Assembly: GCA_963767285.1 (NCBI GenBank)
Contig: CAVYDJ010000003.1
Span: 248,001-312,000, forward strand
Length of the DNA: 64,000 bases
Source of the DNA: WHSW01 sp963767285
GTDB taxonomy: Bacteria; Actinomycetota; Thermoleophilia; Solirubrobacterales; 70-9
Direction: 5' to 3'
The notes under the pieces were generated by a model. That model was not told the DNA's origin. It was given only the letters and a program-made list of their open reading frames with translations, and did no database searches. Both the position numbers and the translations under genes were made by a program. This document shows, one piece after another, positions 7,706-17,381 of this stretch; the stretch's first letter is position 1; each line of letters opens with the position of its first letter.

Positions 7706-8326
7706 TCACGCCTCCTCCGCGCACTCGTCGCGGATCCGCTTCGCAACGTGACCTGTTGCGTCCCAGAGCGCCTCCAGGGCGACGACCTCGCCGTTCCCCG
7801 CCTCGACCGAGCCGGCCAGGTCCCCGTACGCGAGCTCGAAGGCGAAGCTCGGCGGCGGCTCGGTGACCAGCCAGTCGATGAACTCGGGCGAGAGCAGCTG
7901 GCGGGTCCAGTTCGGGTCCTGGTAGGGGCTGGTGGCGACCTCGTAGCGCGCCGCGAGCGCCTCGCTCTCGGTCCACGCGAGCTCGTCGTCGAGCTCGAAC
8001 CCCATCCCGCCGGCGCTCTCGACCCGGCCACGCCGCCGGCAGAACAGCCGCGGGATCAGCGGCGCGGACTCGGGCACGCGGGTGATCGCGACCAGGAACT
8101 CGAAGTTCGTGTCGCTCTCGGCGCCGAGCGCGTGGCCGCCGCCGTAGCGCAGCAGGCCGAGGACCGCCTCGCCTCCGCCCGGCATCGCCCCCCGGGCTGC
8201 GGGCTCGAGCTTCAGCCCCTCGGCGCGCGCAAGCAGCGGGGTGACCGCCTCGACCACGTGCCCGTCGGCCCCGGCGAGCCGGCGCGCGGCGGCGAACCGC
8301 TCGAAGCTGTCCGCGATCGCGCTCAT
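7706..8326 (-). CDS. Cytoplasmic protein of unknown family (intact copy, cassette gene 1)
   Basis: Unrecognised, 206 residues, no signal peptide or membrane segment. Regions conserved with the damaged paralogue at 6092-6665 are an N-terminal SFERFAAARR helix, RVPESAPLIPRL, ATSPYQDPNWTRQLLSPEF, FELAYG and a C-terminal helix ending AKRIRDE. The start ATG at 8326 has a TAGGCT -10 box at 8333-8338, 6 bases upstream, so it is probably leaderless. It is divergent from the lipoprotein at 8378. The repeated pairing with a membrane partner suggests a two-component membrane assembly, but that is inference only. Confidence 0.7.
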   Translation of the reverse strand: MSAIADSFERFAAARRLAGADGHVVEAVTPLLARAEGLKLEPAARGAMPGGGEAVLGLLRYGGGHALGAESDTNFEFLVAITRVPESAPLIPRLFCRRRGRVESAGGMGFELDDELAWTESEALAARYEVATSPYQDPNWTRQLLSPEFIDWLVTEPPPSFAFELAYGDLAGSVEAGNGEVVALEALWDATGHVAKRIRDECAEEA

Positions 8327-8377
8327 GCGCGGAGCCTATGTCGCCGCTCGAGGACGCTCACTGCCTACGATGAAACG

Positions 8378-8854
8378 GTGCGGACCAGACTGATGGCGGC
8401 AGGGGCAGCGGTGCTGATGGGCTTGGCGGGCTGCGGCTCGGACGAGACACCCGAGACGCCGGCCGCCTGCCTGGAGCCCGCGGGCGTCTACCTGCGGGCG
8501 CTCTCCGACGCGCCCGGCGAGGTGCGGCTCGACGGGACGACGCCGATCAGCTCGTGTCTGGTCGCCGAGCAGCCGAGCGGCGCCCTGCAGACGGTCGGCA
8601 AGTCGCTCGTCGACGCCGCCACCGAGCTCAACAGCGAGGTGCTGCGCGACCCGAGCCCGGAGACGATCGTCCGCCTCGGCTACCTGGTCGGCGCGGTGCA
8701 GGAAGGGGCTTCGGCGACCGGTGGCATCCACCAGGACCTGGTCCTTCGCCTCGACGCCGCCGCCCGCTACACGGGTCCGGACGGCAGGCCGTTCGGCGCG
8801 GAGTTCGAGCGGGTCTTCGGCGAGGGGTACGCGGCCGGGCAGGCGAGCGGGTAG
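8378..8854 (+). CDS. Putative secreted lipoprotein
   Basis: 158 residues. A signal peptide ends in the lipobox LAGC (in MGLAGCGSD), so the mature protein should be lipid-anchored on the outer face of the membrane. The rest is a small helical domain with two Cys (CLEP and SSCLV) that could form a disulfide. No known domain recognised. The start is GTG 8378, with TACGAT (8366-8371) ending 6 bases upstream and no Shine-Dalgarno. It diverges from the cassette gene at 8326; the intergenic space is 51 bases and holds back-to-back -10 boxes. Confidence 0.75.
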   Translation: MRTRLMAAGAAVLMGLAGCGSDETPETPAACLEPAGVYLRALSDAPGEVRLDGTTPISSCLVAEQPSGALQTVGKSLVDAATELNSEVLRDPSPETIVRLGYLVGAVQEGASATGGIHQDLVLRLDAAARYTGPDGRPFGAEFERVFGEGYAAGQASG

Positions 8855-8873
8855 ATGGCGATAGCCTCAGTTC

Positions 8874-10208
<1,335 letters not shown>

Positions 10209-10265
10209 CGGCGCCATACGGTCCCGCTTCCGCGGCGTCGGAATTCGTTCGAGGTTGGGGGACGT

Positions 10266-10290
10266 GCCCGCTTCGGCGGGGCCCTCTCCT
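10266..10290 (+). terminator. Hairpin with TTCG loop downstream of fumC
   Basis: CCCGC-TTCG-GCGGG stem-loop (10267-10280) followed by pyrimidine-rich CCTCTCCTT. It resembles the stronger hairpins at 12217 and 13200. Confidence 0.55.
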
Positions 10291-10326
10291 TGTGCAGGTT
10301 CGGGGACGTTTGTCATACCCGCTTGC

Positions 10327-10389
10327 AGGTAGTACGTCCGGCTCCGTAGTTTCCACCCATTGACTCCGGATCCGGCGGGGGCGAGGATG
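10327..10389 (+). promoter_or_regulatory. Promoter module A: conserved 25-base element plus -35/-10
   Basis: The element at 10327-10351 contains GTAGTACGT and, 15 bases on, CCGTAGTT. It matches the element at 12273-12297 at 22 of 25 positions. A -35-like TTGACT follows at 10360-10365 and AGGATG, a weak -10, at 10384-10389. Its position just upstream of the -35 suggests an activator site driving the beta-helix gene at 10468. Confidence 0.55.
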
Positions 10390-10467
10390 AGCCCAATCGG
10401 AGGATCGGCGTGATCGCCGGACACCTGTTCGGCAGAGGGGCCCGCGTCGGCGCACGGAGGAGTCCAG

Positions 10468-12177
10468 ATGAGGTTTTCCAGGAGGCTGGCCTGTCTTACA
10501 GCGCTGGCCGCTTTTGCAGTTGTGGCCGGGCCGGCGAGTGCCGGTGCGGCGACGCACGTCGTGGACGACGACGCAATGGCCGCGGTCGGCGATTGTGGTG
10601 CCGTCACCCCGGCGTTCCCCACGATCAGCCTGGCGGTCACCGCCGCATCTTCAGGAGACACGATCGAGGTGTGCCCCGGGACGTACTCGGAGGGCGTGCT
10701 GGTTGACAAGAGCCTGACGATCAACGGTCCGAACGCAGGCACGAGCGGGCTCGACCCGCGCGGTCCGGAGGCGACCGTGAGCTCGGGCGCCACAACGATG
10801 CTGGTTACCGCGACCGACGTGGCGATTGACGGGTTCACCGTCACTGGCGACTTCGGCATCTACGTCGGAGGCCCGTCGGATTCGGGCACCGAGATTCTGA
10901 ACAACATCGTGTCCGGCACCAGTCGGGCCCTCTCGTTCGATGGGCCGGGAACCGGCATCGATGTCGTCGGGAACGAGCTCAGTTCGCCCGTTCGCCAGCT
11001 GCACCTGGCCGGAAGCCCGTTCAGCGATTTCGTCCTCAACGAGAACCGGTTCTCCGGTGCGGGGACGATCTTCTACAGCGGCAACGGCTCGATCGCCGGC
11101 TACGAGTTCAAGGACAACGAGGTCCTGAACAGCTCGAACAACATGGCCGCGCGAATCTCCAACGGCGACGTGAGCGGGAACACGTTCGAGTCGTCCGTCG
11201 CGGGCTCGTTGACGTTGCAGATCGATCTGCACGAGTCGACCGTCACGGGCAACACCTGGGACGGCAATGAGACGAGCCGCTGCCTGCAGCTCTATGGGGT
11301 GCAGTTCGGTCTGGATCCGTCCGAGAATGTGCTGGTCTCGCAGAACACGTTCACCGATTGCGGTGGCCCGGCAGCCCCGGCCGGCTCACAGTGGGCGCTC
11401 CAGCTCAGCGAGGGCATCGACCAGATCAGCATCGCCAACAACGATTTCGTCAGCACCACCGGTGACGCGATCAACACCCGGGGGACCGGGTGGACGCTCA
11501 ACCCGGAGATCTTCGTGAACCAAAACAACATCACGGGGAGCACGGGGCTCGGCGTCAACAACACGGCAATGGGCACGCTCGATGCCGAGTGCAACTGGTG
11601 GGGCGCCGCCGATGGCCCCGGTCCGGTCGGACCCGGAACGGGCGACGGCGTGTCGACCAACGTCGACTTCGCGCCATGGCTGGTCGCGCCGGCACCCGGC
11701 GGACTGTGCATCGGTCCGCTGCCGATGGATCGCAAGGAGGCCGTCCGCGACAGCCTTGCAGCGAAGCAAGGCTCGGCGAGCGCCAAGGACGCGAAGGAGA
11801 TCGGTAAGGCGATCGAGCACATCAACAGGTCGCTGGATCCGGACCTCTGGGCCGACGACACCCACCTCGATCCCAAGAAGGGTCACAAGGTGTTCGACGA
11901 GGAGAAGAACGCGGTCGGCCACCTGGACAAGGTGACCTCGGTCGACGTCTCCCCGGAGATCGCTGAGCTGGTCGACATCGATCACGATCTCGCGCAGACC
12001 GCGATCGATGACGCGCAGGCGGGGTGCGCCAACGCGAAGTGCCAGAAGGAGATCGACAAGGCCAACGAGGACATGGCCAAGGGCGACGCCGACGCGACGG
12101 CCGGTAAGCCGAAGCAGGCCATCGATCACTACAAGCATGCCTGGGAGCACGCCCAGAAGGCGATCAAGGAGAGCTAG
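10468..12177 (+). CDS. Secreted parallel beta-helix protein with charged helical C-terminal domain
   Basis: 569 residues. A signal peptide (about residues 1-28, ending AGA) precedes a right-handed beta-helix region of the pectate-lyase/NosD type: TIEVCPGTYSEGVLV, then repeated rungs such as ILNNIVSGT, VVGNELSS, VSGNTFESS, VTGNTWDGN and VNQNNITGS up to about residue 410. The last about 150 residues (from MDRKEAVRDSLAAK) are a highly charged Lys/Asp/Ala-rich helical domain of a different character. Substrate unknown; no obvious catalytic motif. ATG 10468 has a strong GGAGGAG at 10456-10462. It shares its promoter module and terminator type with the next gene. Confidence 0.75.
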   Translation: MRFSRRLACLTALAAFAVVAGPASAGAATHVVDDDAMAAVGDCGAVTPAFPTISLAVTAASSGDTIEVCPGTYSEGVLVDKSLTINGPNAGTSGLDPRGPEATVSSGATTMLVTATDVAIDGFTVTGDFGIYVGGPSDSGTEILNNIVSGTSRALSFDGPGTGIDVVGNELSSPVRQLHLAGSPFSDFVLNENRFSGAGTIFYSGNGSIAGYEFKDNEVLNSSNNMAARISNGDVSGNTFESSVAGSLTLQIDLHESTVTGNTWDGNETSRCLQLYGVQFGLDPSENVLVSQNTFTDCGGPAAPAGSQWALQLSEGIDQISIANNDFVSTTGDAINTRGTGWTLNPEIFVNQNNITGSTGLGVNNTAMGTLDAECNWWGAADGPGPVGPGTGDGVSTNVDFAPWLVAPAPGGLCIGPLPMDRKEAVRDSLAAKQGSASAKDAKEIGKAIEHINRSLDPDLWADDTHLDPKKGHKVFDEEKNAVGHLDKVTSVDVSPEIAELVDIDHDLAQTAIDDAQAGCANAKCQKEIDKANEDMAKGDADATAGKPKQAIDHYKHAWEHAQKAIKES

Positions 12178-12216
12178 CCAACTAGCTCCGTTCCAGGTAG
12201 CTCACACGGATTGAGA

Positions 12217-12245
12217 GGGCCCCGCTTCGGCGGGGCCCTTCCTTT
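12217..12245 (+). terminator. Rho-independent terminator after the beta-helix gene
   Basis: A perfect 9-base stem GGGCCCCGC/GCGGGGCCC with a TTCG loop (12217-12238), followed by TTCCTTTG. Confidence 0.85.
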
Positions 12246-12255
12246 GTCCGGACGC

Positions 12256-12334
12256 ACGTACTACGGGGAAGTAGGTAGTACGTTCGATTCCGTAGTTCCT
12301 ACTGATTGCTGGTCAACCTTCGGGTGACAGGATG
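12256..12334 (+). promoter_or_regulatory. Promoter module B: inverted repeat, conserved 25-base element and -35/-10
   Basis: ACGTACTAC (12256-12264) and GTAGTACGT (12275-12283) form a perfect inverted repeat. The 25-base element at 12273-12297 matches module A, including CCGTAGTT at the same spacing. TTGCTG (12306-12311) and AGGATG (12329-12334) are a plausible -35/-10 with 17-base spacing. It drives the secreted protein at 12392. Confidence 0.55.
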
Positions 12335-12391
12335 CGCTCGAGCGCGTCCTCGGAACGCGCGGGTCGGAGAAAATCCACGGAAGGAGTCAGC

Positions 12392-13171
12392 GTGAGGTCA
12401 CGCTTTAAGTCATGGAAGGCGATCCCACTCGTCGGGCTCGTCGCGGCCGGTGCGGTTGTCGCGGGTACGGCGATCGCCGGTTCGGGCGACGTCGAGACGA
12501 AGTCGGAGCATTGGGGCGTCAACGTCCGCAACACGATCGGTTCGCCGGTGGCGGCGCTGCGGGATGGCCCGATCACCCGGGTCATCGCGACCGGCGCGCT
12601 CACCGAGCCGCCTTACGGCAAGGGCAGCCTCGGGATCGAGGTCGCGAACAACTCGACGACCGCCAGCCCGCCGAGCGAGAAGGCCGCCTTCGGGAACGAG
12701 GTGGATTTCCGCGGTGAGAACACGTTGACGATGACCGAAGCGGGCTTCCACGTCTTCCAGACCAACGAGAACCAGGGCTACGGTGGTCCGAGCAACCTGC
12801 CGAACATTCAGCTCGAGATCGACGCCAACCTGAATGCTCTGCCCGCGGACAACTACACCTCGATGGTGTGGGTGCCGACCGGTCCGGTTCCCGTTGACCA
12901 GTGGAGCGCGTACATCGACGCGACCACAAACGGAACCTGGGGCTTCACCGGCGCCGAGGGCGGCGCAACGGGCTGCCCGAATGGTGGCTCGTGCACGTAC
13001 ACCCAGGCGATGACCGCTCTCAACGACGGTGGGGCGACCCCGGTCACCTACACCTACTCGGTCAGCAAGGGCCGCGACAACATGTGGATCGGTGCCGTGG
13101 ACGGCCTCCGTTACAACGGCAAGATCTACGACTTCGAGGCTGACGGCGTCAAGCACAAGAGCGCCAAGTAG
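12392..13171 (+). CDS. Secreted protein of unknown family
   Basis: 259 residues, no domain recognised. The N-terminus (RSRFKSWKAIPLVGLVAAGA...) is a signal peptide or anchor, followed by an acidic mature domain rich in Thr, Gly and Asn. It contains one Cys pair in GCPNGGSCTYTQAM and aromatic segments (GTWGFTG, DNMWIGAVDGLRYNGKIYDF) of the kind seen in extracellular beta-sandwich proteins. GTG 12392 is chosen because GGAAGGAG lies at 12379-12386. The shared promoter module and terminator tie it to the beta-helix protein upstream, so both may belong to the same extracellular response. Confidence 0.7.
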   Translation: MRSRFKSWKAIPLVGLVAAGAVVAGTAIAGSGDVETKSEHWGVNVRNTIGSPVAALRDGPITRVIATGALTEPPYGKGSLGIEVANNSTTASPPSEKAAFGNEVDFRGENTLTMTEAGFHVFQTNENQGYGGPSNLPNIQLEIDANLNALPADNYTSMVWVPTGPVPVDQWSAYIDATTNGTWGFTGAEGGATGCPNGGSCTYTQAMTALNDGGATPVTYTYSVSKGRDNMWIGAVDGLRYNGKIYDFEADGVKHKSAK

Positions 13172-13199
13172 CAAGCACGAAGTAGATCTCGGACGGAAG

Positions 13200-13228
13200 G
13201 GCCCCGCTTCGGCGGGGCCTTTTCTTTG
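13200..13228 (+). terminator. Rho-independent terminator
   Basis: A perfect GGCCCCGC/GCGGGGCC stem with TTCG loop (13200-13219), followed by TTTTCTTTG. Nearly the same hairpin as at 12217. Confidence 0.88.
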
Positions 13229-13263
13229 CCGTAACGCTGCCGCCGTTCGTCAGACTGAAGGGC

Positions 13264-13770
13264 ATGACTGAAAACACCACCAGCGAGACCAAGTACGCGA
13301 CCTTCGGCGCCGGCTGCTTCTGGCAGGTCGAGGAGACGTTCCGCCAGCTCGACGGCGTCGTCGACACGGCGGTCGGCTACGAGGGCGGCGAGATCGAGAA
13401 CCCCACCTACGAGCAGGTCTGCGGCGGCGACACCGGCCATGTCGAGGTCGCCCGGGTCGAGTACGACCCGGCCAAGATCGACTACGCCGACCTGGTCCAG
13501 AAGTACTTCGAGATCCACGATCCGACCCAGATGAACCGCCAGGGCCCGGACGTCGGCTTCCAGTACCGCTCGGTGATCTTCACCGAGGACGACGAGCAGG
13601 CCGAGACGGCGCGCAAGGTGCTCGACGCCAACCGCGACCGCTTCCGCGATGAGATCGTCACGGAGATCACCCCGGCGAAGCCGTTCTGGATGGCCGAGGA
13701 GTACCACCAGTGCTATCTCGAGAAGCGCGGGACCGCGGGCGGCCTGCTGAGCCAGCTGCTCGGCCGCTGA
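13264..13770 (+). CDS. msrA: Peptide-methionine (S)-S-oxide reductase
   Basis: Repairs methionine-S-sulfoxide in proteins. 168 residues, typical MsrA length. The catalytic GAGCFWQVE motif is near residues 16-24, followed by family segments GYEGGEIENPTYEQVC, GHVEVARVEYDP, FFEIHDPT-like FEIHDPTQMNRQGPD and FQYRS. A resolving-type Cys may be the one in EYHQCYLEK near the C-terminus. Its stop overlaps the next reading frame as CTGA, indicating coupling to the inhibitor-like lipoprotein. Confidence 0.95.
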   Translation: MTENTTSETKYATFGAGCFWQVEETFRQLDGVVDTAVGYEGGEIENPTYEQVCGGDTGHVEVARVEYDPAKIDYADLVQKYFEIHDPTQMNRQGPDVGFQYRSVIFTEDDEQAETARKVLDANRDRFRDEIVTEITPAKPFWMAEEYHQCYLEKRGTAGGLLSQLLGR

Positions 13771-14217
13771 AGCGCCTGAGCCTCATCCTCGTGCTCGCGG
13801 CCGGCGTGATCGCCGGCTGCGGCAGCGAGGACGGGGCGACGACGTCCGACGCTGCCCGCTGCCGGGGGGAGCGGCGGGGGCGACACCCAGTTCGTCGTCA
13901 CCCTCGACGCCGACGGCAAGGGCGGCGACCCGCCCCTCGAGCAGATCGTCACCTGTCCGGGGAGCGGCAAGGAGGCGTGCGACGCGATCGCCGCGCTGCC
14001 ACCCGACCCGGCGGCCGAGGTCCCCCCGGACGCCGCGTGCACGGAGATCTATGGCGGACCCGACACGCTCACCGTCCACGGCAAGATCAACGGCGAGCTC
14101 GTCAACGCCCGCCTCGATCGCGGCAACGGTTGTGAGATCGCTCGCTTCGAGCGCTTCGTGCCGATGCTGGAGGCGCTGTTTCCCGACTACCGGCCGGGCC
14201 AGGCGCTCGGCGCCTGA
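13767..14217 (+). pseudogene. Subtilisin-inhibitor-like (SSI) lipoprotein, one-base frame break near 13855
   Basis: From a CTG at 13767, overlapping the msrA stop, the product begins with a signal peptide and lipobox IAGC (VIAGCGSED). The frame is lost at GCTGCCCGCTGCC (13851-13863). Dropping one C restores a continuous product of about 149 residues. The downstream part has the SSI pattern: CPGSGKEAC, then CTEIYGGPDTLTVHGKINGE, then RGNGCEIARFERF, with four Cys placed as two disulfides. SSI-family proteins inhibit subtilisin-like serine proteases. The lipid anchor is unusual for that family. The break may be a homopolymer error; the CTG start is inferred from the overlap. Confidence 0.6.
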
Positions 14218-15685
14218 TCAGACGTTGACGGCGACGTACTTGGTCTCGAGGTACTCGTACACGCCCTCGTTGCCACCCTCGCGGCCGATCCCCGACTGCT
14301 TGACGCCGCCGAACGGCGCCCCGGCGTTGGAGACCAGGCCCTGGTTGAGGCCGACCATCCCGCTCTCGAGCTGCTCGCAGACCCGAATCGCCCGCTTGAT
14401 GTCGCTGGTGTAGACGTAGGCGACCAGGCCGTACTCGGTCGCGTTCGCGGCAGCGATCGCCTCCTCGTCGGAAGCCGAAGGACTTGACGGGGGCGACCGG
14501 GCCGAAGATCTCCTCGCGCAGCAGCCGCGCGGAGTCGGGGACGTCGGCGAGCACGGTCGGCTCGAAGAAGTAGCCGGCGCCGTCGACGGCTGAGCCGCCG
14601 ACCAGGCATTTCGCTCCCTGGTCGACCGCGTCGGTGACGAGCTCGGCGACCTTGTCGCGCTGGTCGGCGTCGATCAGCGGGCCGATGTCGACGTCCTCGT
14701 CGGTGCCGCGGCCGAGCTTCAAGGACTCCATCCGCTGCGCGAGCTTCTCTGCGAACTCACCGGCCACGCCCTCGGCGACGTGGAAGCGGTTCGCCGCCGT
14801 GCAGGCCTCGCCGATGTTGCGCATCTTGGCGATCATCGCCCCCTCGACGGCCTCGTCGAGGTCGGCGTCGTCGAAGACCAGGAAGGGCGCGTTGCCCCCC
14901 AGCTCCATGGAGACCTTGAGCACGTTGTCGGCCGATTGGGCGATCAGCTTCTTGCCGACCTCCGTCGAGCCGGTGAAGGAGAGCTTGCGCAGCCGCTCGT
15001 CGCCGATGATCGGTTTCGAGATCTCGCTCGACGAGGAACCGGTGACCACGTTGAGCACCCCCGGGGGCAGGCCGCAGTCGGTGAGCAGCTTGCCCAGCGC
15101 GAGCATCGACAGCGGGGTCTGCTGCGCGGGCTTGGCGACCATCGTGCAGCCCGCGGCGATGGCGGGGCCGATCTTGCGCGTCCCCATCGCCATCGGGAAG
15201 TTCCAGGGGGTGATGAAGTAGCAGGGGCCGACGGGCCGGCGCATGACCAGCACCCGGAAGGCGGCGTTGCCGGAGGTCTTGTAGTAGCCGTCGAGCCGCA
15301 GCGCCTCGCCCGCGAACCAGCGGAAGAACTCCGCCGCGTAGGTGATCTCCGCCTTCGATTCGGCGACCGCCTTGCCCATCTCGAGGGTCATCAGCAGCGC
15401 CAGGTCGTCGGCGTGATCGTTCAGCGCCTCGAAGGCGCGGTGGAGGATCTCCGAGCGCTCGTTGGGGGCGCTGGCCGCCCACTCGGCCTGGGCGCCCACC
15501 GCGGCATCGAGCGCCGCCGTCGCGTCCTCCGGGGTCGCGTCGGCGATCTCGCAGAGCGCCTCGCCGGTCGCCGGATCCTCGACCGCCAGCGTCGCGCCGC
15601 CGCTCGCGTCGCGCCAGTCGCCGCCGATCAGCAACCGTCGCGGTGCTTCGTCGACGACGCGCTTCTCCTCGCCCGAAAGTGCCAT
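14218..15685 (-). pseudogene. gabD: NAD(P)-dependent succinate-semialdehyde-type aldehyde dehydrogenase, frame break near 14474
   Basis: ALDH superfamily, GabD-like. From ATG 15685 (GGAGG Shine-Dalgarno 6 bases upstream) the frame runs through the NAD-binding FTGSTEVGKKL, the catalytic Glu region MELGGNAPF and the nucleophile Cys in IGEACTAANRF, to EEIFGPVAPVKSF. At about 14474 one extra base shifts the frame. Removing it recovers the normal end: DEEAIAAANATEYGLVAYVY, ESGMVGLNQG, PFGGVKQSGIGREGG and YLETKYVAVNV, with the stop at 14218. Both halves look under normal selection, so a sequencing error is as likely as a real lesion. Exact substrate not certain. Confidence 0.75.
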
Positions 15686-15759
15686 CTCGCCTCCATTGAA
15701 TCTGCTTTGCCGCAACCATGCCTTCCCTACCCTGTTGGACCCAACGGGGGGACGGGACG

Positions 15760-16846
15760 ATGACCTCGATCAGGCGAACAGCTTTGGCGTGCCTCGCCGC
15801 CGCGGCGCTCCTCGGCGCGGCGGTGGCGGACGCGTCCTGGAACGCGAAGGGCCGCGCCTTCGGCCACGGCGTCGGCCTGTCCCAATACGGCGCCTTCGGC
15901 TTCGCCGAGCACGGACGCAGCTACCGGCAGATCATCGACCACTACTACGTGCACACCGACCTGGACCGCGAGGGTGGCAACGTCCGGGTCCTGCTCGGCT
16001 CCGGGCAGGGCACGGTCGGCTTCACCGGCGCGGGGAGGGCATGCGGCAAGCGAATCCGGTCGGAGCGGCACTACACCTTCGGGGTCGAGAGCGGCGACGT
16101 CGTCCTGCGCAAGCAGGGTGGACATCGGGTGGCGGGCTGCGGGGACGAGGGCAAGGCGTCGAGCGGGGTCCGGATCGAGGGCTTCGGCCGCTACCGCGGC
16201 AGCCTCGTCGCCCACGCCACCGGGGGCAACATCCTCGTCATCAACCAACTGCAGTCCGAGGCCTACGTCAAGGGCGTGGTCCCCAACGAGGTCCCGTCGT
16301 CGTGGCCGGCGGCCGCGCTCGAGGCCCAGGCGGTCGTCGCCCGCTCCTACGGCCTCGCCACCGAGGGCGAGGGCCCCTTCGACCACTACGCGGACACCCG
16401 CAGCCAGGTCTACGGCGGCAAGGACTCGGAGACCGAGGAGACCAACCGTGCGGTCGAGGCCACCGCGAAGAAGATCGTCACCTATCGCGGCGAGCCGGCG
16501 ATCACCTACTACTTCTCGACCTCCGGCGGGCGGACCGAGAACTCGGAGTTCGGGTTCGCCGGGGGCAACCCGGTCCCGTACCTGAAGTCGGTCAAGGACC
16601 CCTTCGACGACGCCTCTCCGGTGCACAAGTGGGCCGAGCGCATCTCCGACGACGAGATGGAGTCGAAGCTCGAGCGGCCTGTTCGACGGCCGGCTCAAGG
16701 CGATCAAGGTGCTGAAGACCGGCGAGTCGCCGCGGATCGTCCGGGCGAAGGTGGTCGGCAGCTCGGGGTCGAGCATCGTCACCGGCGACGAGCTGCGCTC
16801 GCGGCTGGAGCTGAGGTCGACCTGGGTCCGGTTCAAGCGCCGCTAG
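15760..16846 (+). pseudogene. Secreted SpoIID/LytB-domain protein, frame break near 16672
   Basis: SpoIID/LytB proteins cleave or bind peptidoglycan glycan strands outside the cell. A signal peptide (about residues 1-26) is followed by GHGVGLSQYGAFGFAEHG, then the core SpoIID segment AYVKGVVPNEVPSSWPAAAL, EAQAVVARSYGLA, YADTRSQVYGG and ITYYFSTSGGRTE. Near 16672 the frame is lost. With one base removed the reading continues as GLFDGRLKAIKVLKTGES to STWVRFKRR and stops at 16844-16846. ATG 15760 follows GGGGGGACGGG. In this lineage the role would be in wall remodelling rather than classical endosporulation; that is inference. Confidence 0.7.
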
Positions 16847-16865
16847 GTCTGTACCGTCCCGCCCG

Positions 16866-17336
16866 ATGGCGGACGCGAAGAACACGATCAGCCCGGAGGG
16901 CAAGGCCCAGGCCGAGGCGGAGCTCAAGCACCTGACCGAGGTCAAGCGCTTGGAGATCGTCAAGTCGATCAAGGTCGCGCGCGAGTTCGGCGACCTGTCG
17001 GAGAATGCCGAATACCACGCGGCGCGCGAGGCGCAGGGCATGAACGAGTCGCGGATCCGGGTGCTCGAGCACCTGCTGGCGCACGCCGTGGTCTCGGACG
17101 CCGCGTCGGGCGACGCCGCGGGCGTCGGGTCCCAGGTCAGCTACCGCGACGTGGAGAGCGGCGAGGTCACCGACGTGACGCTCGTGCACCGATTGGAGGC
17201 CGACCTGGCCGCCGGCAAGCTCTCGGTTGAGAGCCCGCTCGGCACCGCGCTGCTCGGAGCGAGCGAGGGCGACGAGGTCACCTTCGAAACGCCGCGCGGC
17301 GGCGCGAAGCAGCTCGCGGTCCTCTCGGTCGGATAG
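16866..17336 (+). CDS. greA: Transcription elongation factor GreA
   Basis: Stimulates the RNA-cleavage activity of backtracked RNA polymerase. 156 residues, the standard length. The N-terminal coiled coil carries the tip motif GDLSENAEYHAAREAQ with the catalytic acidic residues (about residues 40-55). The C-terminal FKBP-like domain contains SPLGTALLGASEGDEVTF. ATG 16866 has TACCGT 8 bases upstream and no Shine-Dalgarno, so its mRNA may be leaderless. Confidence 0.93.
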   Translation: MADAKNTISPEGKAQAEAELKHLTEVKRLEIVKSIKVAREFGDLSENAEYHAAREAQGMNESRIRVLEHLLAHAVVSDAASGDAAGVGSQVSYRDVESGEVTDVTLVHRLEADLAAGKLSVESPLGTALLGASEGDEVTFETPRGGAKQLAVLSVG

Positions 17337-17381
17337 CGCCCGGGTTTGGAGCTGCGGGGCGACCCGGTTAGTATCGCCACA

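Noticed and set aside
14460..14490. Programmed ribosomal frameshift in the GabD-like gene
   Set aside because: No slippery heptamer or downstream pseudoknot is evident, and the product needs the full frame; an indel is simpler.
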